NCBI GenBank assembly: GCA_030670005.1
Contig: DAOVCL010000078.1
Coordinates: 1-8,644, forward strand
Reading direction: 5' to 3'
Source of the DNA: Candidatus Zixiibacteriota bacterium
GTDB lineage: Bacteria > SM23-81 > DAOVCL01
Length of the DNA: 8,644 nt
Positions 1-5,845 of the stretch are shown in pieces. The stretch's first letter is position 1, and the number at the start of each line of letters is the position of its first letter. A model generated the notes under the pieces. The model saw only the letters and a list, made by a program, of their open reading frames with translations. It did not search any database and was not told the origin of the DNA. The position numbers and the translations under genes are program-made.

Positions 1-1295
1 ATATCCGAGGCATAAAAAACACCAAGCAGTATCCCTTTGAACTCATCCTCATCATAAATAGGGGCCAGGACAAAGAGCCCCCATTGATCCTCAAGCAACC
101 AGATAAGCTCGGTTACCACTGATTTCCTGGTTAGCTTGGCATCTAATAAGAAGTCATACAAGCTCTTACCGCTATTGCTTCTCCTGCTTCTTCTGCAATC
201 GAATCCTGTTGGGGTATCTTTTGCTGGATAACCCACTCCCACAATCCCATCAGGGCTGACCCACTCGATGGCCAGGAATCCGCCCATTGTGGTATAAAGG
301 AGCTGGAAATATCTGACTAACTCCCCGGGGGATTCAGTTGAGTGGGACCGGGCTATGACCATCAGGGCATCCCTTCTCTTGTTGATGAATTCTTCAATTC
401 CGCTTGCTGCCTGTTTGGCCAACATAAGCTGTTGTTCATTGAACTGTTGAGTTACTGTTTCTCTTATCGCCCGGCCGGATTTATCTCCCCAAAAAACGAC
501 AAAAGTCAATAGCATAATGGAAGTAAGGGCAATGAAGTAAAATGCTTTTTTTGCCCTCCCCTTCTGGATTAAGAATTCCTTACTAACGAAGTTTTTACTC
601 CCTCTTTGGCTTATCTCCCTGATCAGAAACCAGATCACAAAAGCGAATAACAAAACACAGATCGTGGTAGCAGAGATGCAAATTGCCCCCAAGAGATAAA
701 GTCTTCCAGAAGGTATGGTAAGAAAAGAGGTGAGCATCCTGAGAAACGGATGAACAAAGATAACCGCGGCCGCACCTATGGTAGCTTTATAGGCCAGATT
801 CGCCCTTGTCTGGAAGTGCTTCTTAGCCATCAGACCCAATGTCACATAGAGCCAGGCCAGGCATAAGACGGATGTATTATAGACCCCAAGTTCGTAGAAC
901 TTAGTAAGGGAAATTTTGTCCAGGGAGAACAAGCATCCGGGAATTATCCAGATAAAGAGCAAACCTCCCAGAAAGATGGGGATGAGTTTTTTAATTTTAA
1001 TTTCTTGCACTTTTAGCAGATTCTTAGAACCGGCCACTGCCAAGAGCATAGCCAGAAGCTGGAGGCTCTCCCCCAGTAACACTTTGCCTAAGGGTAGGCT
1101 GCCGCTGACCAGGAGATGGTAAGTCTTCAGTAAATTCCAGACAAAGACCAGAAGAGTGGCCAGGAAGAACTGGACTACACCCGTTGGTCTCCTCGAATGC
1201 TTGGCCAGAGAATACCCCAACCAGGAGAGAAACAAAAGTGGTAAAACCCAAAATACGATGTCTGAAATGGAGCAAAACCAATCCAAGTTCATCAT
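1..1295 (-). CDS. Membrane sensor protein with multi-helix N-terminus and CHASE/Cache-like domain, 3'-truncated
   Basis: The frame is open from ATG 1295 to the left edge: 431 codons plus two bases, with no stop. The protein begins MMNLDWFCSISDIVFWVLPL. I see about eight hydrophobic helices, roughly at residues 10-30, 42-63, 72-90, 103-125, 138-157, 168-190, 199-226 and 250-270. Residues 280-315 form an amphipathic helix (NEQQLMLAKQAASGIEEF) typical of the start of periplasmic Cache/CHASE sensors. It is followed by LAIEWVSPDGIVGVGYP, a GFD motif (364-366), and a C-terminal strand pair with WGLFVLAPIYDEDEFKGI and LLGVFYASD. This pattern resembles CHASE-like extracytoplasmic sensors of histidine kinases and diguanylate cyclases. 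The output domain lies off the window, so it could be a histidine kinase, cyclase or other protein. I do not recognise the N-terminal helix bundle as a named family. The coding sequence looks visibly more AT-rich than the three upstream genes. It overlaps the preceding gene by 4 nt. Confidence 0.82.
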   Translation of the reverse strand, partial: MMNLDWFCSISDIVFWVLPLLFLSWLGYSLAKHSRRPTGVVQFFLATLLVFVWNLLKTYHLLVSGSLPLGKVLLGESLQLLAMLLAVAGSKNLLKVQEIKIKKLIPIFLGGLLFIWIIPGCLFSLDKISLTKFYELGVYNTSVLCLAWLYVTLGLMAKKHFQTRANLAYKATIGAAAVIFVHPFLRMLTSFLTIPSGRLYLLGAICISATTICVLLFAFVIWFLIREISQRGSKNFVSKEFLIQKGRAKKAFYFIALTSIMLLTFVVFWGDKSGRAIRETVTQQFNEQQLMLAKQAASGIEEFINKRRDALMVIARSHSTESPGELVRYFQLLYTTMGGFLAIEWVSPDGIVGVGYPAKDTPTGFDCRRSRRSNSGKSLYDFLLDAKLTRKSVVTELIWLLEDQWGLFVLAPIYDEDEFKGILLGVFYASD

Positions 1296-2938
1296 CTACC
1301 TGCCTCCTCTGTCAACTCCTTTATCCTCTTCTTCAGCTCCACCATCTTCAGCTCCCTGTCCACAGCCAATCGGTTGAACCTCTCCATATCCTCTACCTTG
1401 GTCTCAAGTTCCTCATAAAGCCTTGCGTTCTCGATAGCTTTGGCAGACTGTGAAGCAAAGTTGGAGAGCAAATCAAGCTCCTCCTGGCCGAACTCCCTGG
1501 GGGTTTGGCTGTTTATCCTGAGCAATCCGATGACCTTATCCTTACTCATTATGGGCAGGACAACTAAAGCCCTTATCCCCTCCTTCCTGGTTTCCGGGAA
1601 CCTCCCCTCTTGGGCCGTGTCCGGGATGACCAGAGGTTGAGGGTTCTGCAAGATCCAATCGGCTATTCCTCCAGGGGCAGGATTGAACCTGGGAGTCTTC
1701 TGAGGACATTCACCAGCAAAGAGGGTGAAGATCAGATCGGTCTTGCCTTCATCCAAAATCTGAATGCAAGAGGAGTCGGCTGCGGAGAGCTCCTTTGCTC
1801 CCTCTACAATTGCCCTCAAGACCTCATCCAATTTGATGGAAGAACTTATCTTTTTGTTAACCCCGTTTAAGAGGGATAGCTTCTGGGCCCTCCTCTTCAG
1901 CTCCTTCTCCAGCTTTGACCTCTGAGTACAGTCTTCCACTATACCAACAGACCCTTGAGGTTTTCCGTCCCTACCCCTGAGGGGAGCTATCTTCAGGCTA
2001 ACAATTGCATTCTTCCCCCAGTAGGAGGTATATGATAGCTTCTCTAACTCCACTTTCTCCCCTTTGAGTAGGGCCCTTTTAAATGGCTTTTGTAGTCCCG
2101 CCTCCTTGATGGGCTTCAGCTCCAAAACATTGAACTGCTTCGTCCTCTCCTCGCCGGGACTCCCCAATATCTCCAAGAGGGCCGGGTTGGCACTCATCAC
2201 TCTCCCCTTCCCATCGGTGGTAAAAATGCCAATGGGTGCATCTTTAACTATCTTCTCATTGAACTCCTTGAGCTGCCTGAACTCCTCCGTCCTCTCTCTA
2301 ACCTTCTGATCCAATCGTCTGTTCCACTCTTTGATCTTCTCCCTGGATTTCGTCAGATCCTCATGCAACCCTGCGTTCTCTATGGCAATGGCCGCCTGAT
2401 TGGCAAAGAGGCACAAGAAGCCTAAGTCATCCTGGGTGAATTGGCCGCTTATCGATCGGTTCTCCGCATAGACAAGGCCGATGAGCTTTCCCCTGGAAAT
2501 CAAGGGGACACACATAATTGATTTTAGCTTCAGATCCAGGACGCTCGACCTGCGGGCAAACCTCTCATCCTGGGAGGCATCCTCAATCAAGAGTGGAGAC
2601 CTCTTCCTGACAACCTCCTCGATTATGGAGTGGCTCACCTCGCATTGGGCATCCTCCATCTCCCCTTTGCCCATATTCCTGGCTACCTTGAAATCCAACC
2701 TCCCCTCTTGGTCAACCAAAATCAGAAAACCCCCTTCCGCCTTACTTATCTCTATCACCTGATCCATAACCAGCCCCAAGAGGGCCTCAAGCTGGAGGGT
2801 GGAGCTCATAACCGTGCTGATCTCCAACAACTTCCTCAACTTTTCTGCATCTTTACCCCCAGCTTTCCCCCTAAAACCCACCAGCCCCTCCTCCACTTCT
2901 CTCATCTCTTTTTCCACCTCTATAAAGATATCTTCCAT
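1292..2938 (-). CDS. Kinase-less GAF-PAS-GAF sensor protein
   Basis: Complete 548-residue soluble protein with an ATG start and TGA stop. The domains are: an acidic/basic N-terminal helix (1-32); GAF1 (about 35-188); a coiled-coil signalling helix (190-225); a PAS domain (about 226-340, with PIGIFTTDGKGRVMSANPAL at 235-254); GAF2 (about 355-505, with the characteristic end FASQSAKAIENARLYEEL); and a charged coiled-coil tail (506-548, with ERFNRLAVDRELKMVELKK). That tail resembles the linker that precedes catalytic domains in many PAS/GAF kinases, yet the protein stops there. There is no HisKA, HATPase, GGDEF, EAL, PP2C or DNA-binding domain. The N-terminal 219 residues are collinear with those of the histidine kinase just upstream, so it may be a regulatory partner that dimerises with it (inference). 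The stop overlaps the next gene's start by 4 nt, so translation of the membrane sensor is probably coupled to it. Confidence 0.92.
   Translation of the reverse strand: MEDIFIEVEKEMREVEEGLVGFRGKAGGKDAEKLRKLLEISTVMSSTLQLEALLGLVMDQVIEISKAEGGFLILVDQEGRLDFKVARNMGKGEMEDAQCEVSHSIIEEVVRKRSPLLIEDASQDERFARRSSVLDLKLKSIMCVPLISRGKLIGLVYAENRSISGQFTQDDLGFLCLFANQAAIAIENAGLHEDLTKSREKIKEWNRRLDQKVRERTEEFRQLKEFNEKIVKDAPIGIFTTDGKGRVMSANPALLEILGSPGEERTKQFNVLELKPIKEAGLQKPFKRALLKGEKVELEKLSYTSYWGKNAIVSLKIAPLRGRDGKPQGSVGIVEDCTQRSKLEKELKRRAQKLSLLNGVNKKISSSIKLDEVLRAIVEGAKELSAADSSCIQILDEGKTDLIFTLFAGECPQKTPRFNPAPGGIADWILQNPQPLVIPDTAQEGRFPETRKEGIRALVVLPIMSKDKVIGLLRINSQTPREFGQEELDLLSNFASQSAKAIENARLYEELETKVEDMERFNRLAVDRELKMVELKKRIKELTEEAGR
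1303..1308 (-). promoter_or_regulatory. Ribosome binding site of the membrane sensor gene
   Basis: AGGAGG on the minus strand lies inside the last codons of the GAF-PAS-GAF gene, 7 nt before the ATG at 1295-1293. It supports the start at 1295. A second ATG follows immediately at 1292-1290 and could serve as well. Confidence 0.85.
2282..2842 (-). repeat. Duplicated GAF1 plus signalling-helix module, copy B (in the kinase-less gene)
   Basis: Codons 33-219 of the GAF-PAS-GAF gene match codons 39-225 of the histidine kinase (5144-5704) gaplessly, with about 110 of 187 identities by hand count. Similarity also continues weakly through the N-terminal helix. After the signalling helix the two proteins diverge, and their PAS domains are not obvious copies of each other. 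Confidence 0.9.
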
Positions 2939-2943
2939 CTCAT

Positions 2944-2949
2944 CCCTTT
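2944..2949 (-). promoter_or_regulatory. Weak ribosome binding site of the GAF-PAS-GAF gene
   Basis: AAAGGG on the minus strand lies 5 nt before the ATG at 2938-2936. It is weaker than the AGGAGG sites of the neighbouring genes. An ATG at 2943-2941 is out of frame, and an in-frame TAG at 2959-2957 excludes an earlier start, so 2938 is the first possible ATG. Initiation may depend partly on ribosomes arriving from the upstream kinase gene. Confidence 0.6.
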
Positions 2950-2965
2950 GGGTAAACTACACCTT

Positions 2966-5818
2966 CTATCCATAGTTTTCACCCCCAGTTTGGATTGGCA
3001 GACTGATAACAAATCTTGTCCCTTCCCCCTCTCTACTATCCACCTTTATCTTCCCCTGATGGTTCTTCACGATCCCATAGCTCACCGATAGACCCAGTCC
3101 TGTCCCCTCCCCAGGCTTCCTGGTGGTAAAGAAGGGGTCAAATATCTTATTTAGGTTCTCCTGGGGAATGCCACATCCGGTATCGGAGAACTCGATCTTC
3201 ACCACTGAGTTTTTGGGGTCATAATCTGATTTTACCAGAAGCTTCCCCCCCTGCGGCATAGCCTTCCCGGCATTGATAATCAGGTTGGTGAAGACCTGTT
3301 CAAGCTGGTTAGGATTTCCTATCAGTTCGGGAATTTCGGGATTAAGATCTCTGGTAACCTCAACCCTACCAAGCTCCAGTTGGTGTTCTGTAAAGGCAAA
3401 GGAACCCTCCAACACCCTGTTTATATCCAAGCTCTCAAACCCGGAGGAGTTCGCCCGGGAGAAACGGAGAAGGTTCTCCACAATGGCCTTGCACCTCTGG
3501 GAACCGCCTTGGATATAGTCTAAGTATTTGCGGAAGCTTTCTAAATCTTCCTGGGTTATCTCTGTTGCCTTATTGAGTTTCTCCATCGCATACTGAGCAT
3601 AGCCCAGGATTCCTCCAATGGGGTTGTTCAACTCGTGGGCCACCCCCGCGGCCAACTCACCCACAGCGGCCAGCTTCCCAGCCTGAACGAGTTGCTGTTG
3701 GGTAAGTTTCAGCTTCTCATAGGCCCGGTTTATCTCATCAAAAAGCTGGGCGTCCTCAATCACACCGGCAGCCTGCGAGGCAAATATTTCACAAAGCTCC
3801 AGTTCCTCCTGGGTGAATTTCCTTCCCTTCCCAAACCTGGCTAAGGTGAATGCGCCAAACATCTTCCCCTTGGAGAGGAGAGGAACCGAGAGGAGGGATT
3901 GTGCCACCTGAGACTTGACGGGAAGGCGATCCTTCGAGGTTAAATGGACATCATTTAATATCTTAGCATTCCCCCCCTTAACCACAGATCCGGCCAAACC
4001 AACCCCCGTTTTCAGAGGATGTTCAATTATTTCCTGAGTATAGCTGCCTATTACCGCCTTTGGTTTCAATATCTTCTCATTATCCAAAACATATAGAACG
4101 GAGAGATCGCCGCCCAAAAGTCCCTTCACATCAGAGGCAATTTCTGAGAGAATCTCATCAAAGGAAAGGGTAAGAGATAGGCTTCTGCTGACCTCCAGCA
4201 GGGTGGAGAGCTGATTTACCTTCACCTCATATCTGTCGAAGAGCCTGGCATTCTCTATGGCCACCGAGGCCAATTTGGCAAAGAGCTCTACCGGAACCAA
4301 CTTCTCCTCCGTAGGCATCTGGCCATCATCTGGGTCATCAACCGAGATAAAACCGATGAGTTTTCCATACGCACCCTTCAGGGGAATAACGAGGAGATCC
4401 TCTGGATGCCAACCGCACAATTCGCCTTGCGGAAGCTGACTGGGTATCCCCTTTTTCCCAAAGGGCCTCTGATTATGGGGAATGTAGTATGAATTGCCCA
4501 GCTTGAACCGGTCGCCAAAGAGCATCTTCCTCTCCTCCGGAGTCATCTTCCTCTTCTTTGCCGCATTCATCTCTCTCTTGGTAATCCCAGCATAGGAGAC
4601 CAGTTGGGAGTTATATTCCTCATCCATAAAGGAGATCAACACCCTCTTGAAACCGGCAAACCTCTTTACCGCGGAGGCAATCTGGTCTAAAACCTTCTTC
4701 AGTTCCCTCTCCCCCAGGATGCTTCCGGCGATGTCAGTCAGTTCCCTAATCTGCCTGTATCCCCGCCTTATCTGCTCCTGAGCTCTCTTCTCCTCGGTAA
4801 TGTCCCTCACCCACCCCTGCACAGCCGGCTTCCCCTCATACTCTATGCGGGTGGCCAGGATCTCTACATCCCTCAACTCCCCATCTTTCCTTACCAATTT
4901 AAAATCATAGTGACCCTCCACCTCCTCTCCCCTCTCCCTCCTTATCTCCCTCTCTTTCACCAATTCCCTGTCCTGAGGGGTAACCACCTCCCAGAAATTC
5001 TTCCCTTGCAGCTCCTCTCGGGTATAGCCTGAAATCCTCTCTATCTCCGGATTTACGAACTTGAACCTTTCATCCTGAAATATGTAGATGCCAGCCAGGG
5101 CCTTCTCCACCAGGGTCCTGTACTTCTCCTCTGAGGCACTGATCTCCTTGGTCTTCTCCTCAACCTTCCTCTCCAGTTCCCGATTCCACCTCTCTATCTC
5201 CTCCTGAGAGCGGTTCAGGTCCTCATAAAGTCTGGCATTCTCTATGGCAATACCTGCCTGGCTGGCAAAGAGGATGAGGAGGTCGAGATCATCCTGGTCA
5301 AACTGGCCGACCACGGAACGGTTGTCCACATATACCACACCAGTAAGCCTACCCTTGGCCTGGAGGGGAACACACATAATGGAGCGGAGCTCCAAGTCCC
5401 TCACGCTCACCTGCTGGGCAAACCTGCCGTCTTCAGATGCGTTCTCTATAAGCATTGGCTGGCTGGTCTTGATCACTTCGCCAGTTATGGAATGGCTGAT
5501 CTCGAATTCGGCGCTGGTTATCTCCTCCCGGCTCAGATTACGCGCCACCTTAAAGTCCAGGCTGCCTTCCTTTCCCACCAGGATGACAAAACCCCTCTCC
5601 GCCCTGGTGATCTCAATCACCTTGTCCATCACATAGTTCAAGAGCTGGTCAAGCTCCAGGGTGGAGTTCATCGCCCGGGAGATGTCCAGCATCTTCTTTA
5701 AGTTCACCACCCCCTCACCAAATGGCTCACCCTGAAATGGGCCCAGTCTGGCCTCCAGCTCCTTTATCTGTCCATCCACCTCCCGGAAAAACCCCTCTAT
5801 AGTCTTTCTCTCTCCCAC
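2966..5818 (-). CDS. Soluble multi-sensor histidine kinase, GAF-PAS-GAF-GAF-HisKA-HATPase
   Basis: Complete 950-residue protein with a GTG start and TAG stop. Domains in order are: an N-terminal helix (1-35); GAF1 (about 40-195); a signalling coiled coil (196-230, with WNRELERKVEEKTKE); a PAS domain with its PAC-type end (about 231-345; the end reads GWVRDITEEK); GAF2 (about 365-525); GAF3 (about 545-690); a coiled coil; HisKA (about 712-790); and HATPase_c (about 830-942). The phosphoacceptor is H728 in an HELNNP H-box of the NtrB-like class. The ATP lid is complete: N-box Asn849, G1 box DTGCGIP (879-885), F-box FDPFF (893-897) and G2 box GEGTGLGL (903-910). There are no transmembrane segments, so it should sense cytoplasmic signals, either small ligands or partner proteins, and autophosphorylate H728. 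No receiver domain is fused and no response regulator is seen nearby, so its target is unknown. It lies 27 nt after the ATPase-TPR gene and 27 nt before the GAF-PAS-GAF gene, which implies co-expression. The domain calls are firm; the signal is not known. Confidence 0.95.
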   Translation of the reverse strand: MGERKTIEGFFREVDGQIKELEARLGPFQGEPFGEGVVNLKKMLDISRAMNSTLELDQLLNYVMDKVIEITRAERGFVILVGKEGSLDFKVARNLSREEITSAEFEISHSITGEVIKTSQPMLIENASEDGRFAQQVSVRDLELRSIMCVPLQAKGRLTGVVYVDNRSVVGQFDQDDLDLLILFASQAGIAIENARLYEDLNRSQEEIERWNRELERKVEEKTKEISASEEKYRTLVEKALAGIYIFQDERFKFVNPEIERISGYTREELQGKNFWEVVTPQDRELVKEREIRRERGEEVEGHYDFKLVRKDGELRDVEILATRIEYEGKPAVQGWVRDITEEKRAQEQIRRGYRQIRELTDIAGSILGERELKKVLDQIASAVKRFAGFKRVLISFMDEEYNSQLVSYAGITKREMNAAKKRKMTPEERKMLFGDRFKLGNSYYIPHNQRPFGKKGIPSQLPQGELCGWHPEDLLVIPLKGAYGKLIGFISVDDPDDGQMPTEEKLVPVELFAKLASVAIENARLFDRYEVKVNQLSTLLEVSRSLSLTLSFDEILSEIASDVKGLLGGDLSVLYVLDNEKILKPKAVIGSYTQEIIEHPLKTGVGLAGSVVKGGNAKILNDVHLTSKDRLPVKSQVAQSLLSVPLLSKGKMFGAFTLARFGKGRKFTQEELELCEIFASQAAGVIEDAQLFDEINRAYEKLKLTQQQLVQAGKLAAVGELAAGVAHELNNPIGGILGYAQYAMEKLNKATEITQEDLESFRKYLDYIQGGSQRCKAIVENLLRFSRANSSGFESLDINRVLEGSFAFTEHQLELGRVEVTRDLNPEIPELIGNPNQLEQVFTNLIINAGKAMPQGGKLLVKSDYDPKNSVVKIEFSDTGCGIPQENLNKIFDPFFTTRKPGEGTGLGLSVSYGIVKNHQGKIKVDSREGEGTRFVISLPIQTGGENYG
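5144..5704 (-). repeat. Duplicated GAF1 plus signalling-helix module, copy A (in the histidine kinase)
   Basis: Codons 39-225 of the histidine kinase align without a gap to codons 33-219 of the next gene (2282-2842). By hand count about 110 of 187 residues are identical. Shared landmarks include LDFKVARN, SIMCVPL, the NRS...GQF.QDDL segment, IAIENA and the WNR...KV.E.T helix. This is direct evidence of partial gene duplication. Confidence 0.9.
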
Positions 5819-5824
5819 AATCAG

Positions 5825-5830
5825 CCTCCT
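5825..5830 (-). promoter_or_regulatory. Ribosome binding site of the hybrid histidine kinase gene
   Basis: AGGAGG on the minus strand, 6 nt before the GTG at 5818-5816, in the 27-nt gap after the TAG of the TPR gene. This near-perfect Shine-Dalgarno fixes the start as GTG. The overlapping TTG at 5820 is out of frame. Confidence 0.85.
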
Positions 5831-5845
5831 CTAAATTATATTCGG

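Noticed and set aside
2939..2965. Short CCC-AAA-GGG hairpin before the adaptor gene
   Set aside because: A three-base stem with a three-base loop is too weak to be a terminator or a regulatory structure; chance is the simpler explanation.
2630..3091. A 153-codon open frame on the plus strand spanning the kinase/adaptor junction
   Set aside because: It is antisense to two well-supported genes, has a low-complexity Leu/Pro/His-rich translation without a recognisable domain, and arises from the C/T-rich strand that rarely encodes stops.
5280..5340. Possible cyclic-nucleotide NKFDE-type motif in GAF1 of the kinase
   Set aside because: The segment DNRS...GQFDQDDL only partly resembles it: Arg replaces Lys and Leu follows the final Asp in place of Glu. 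A cNMP-binding claim is not supported.
5372..5374. Conserved Cys in the SIMCVPL strand of GAF1 as a bilin or haem ligand
   Set aside because: Cys before V-P-L is common in ordinary GAF domains, and the surrounding phytochrome signatures are absent.
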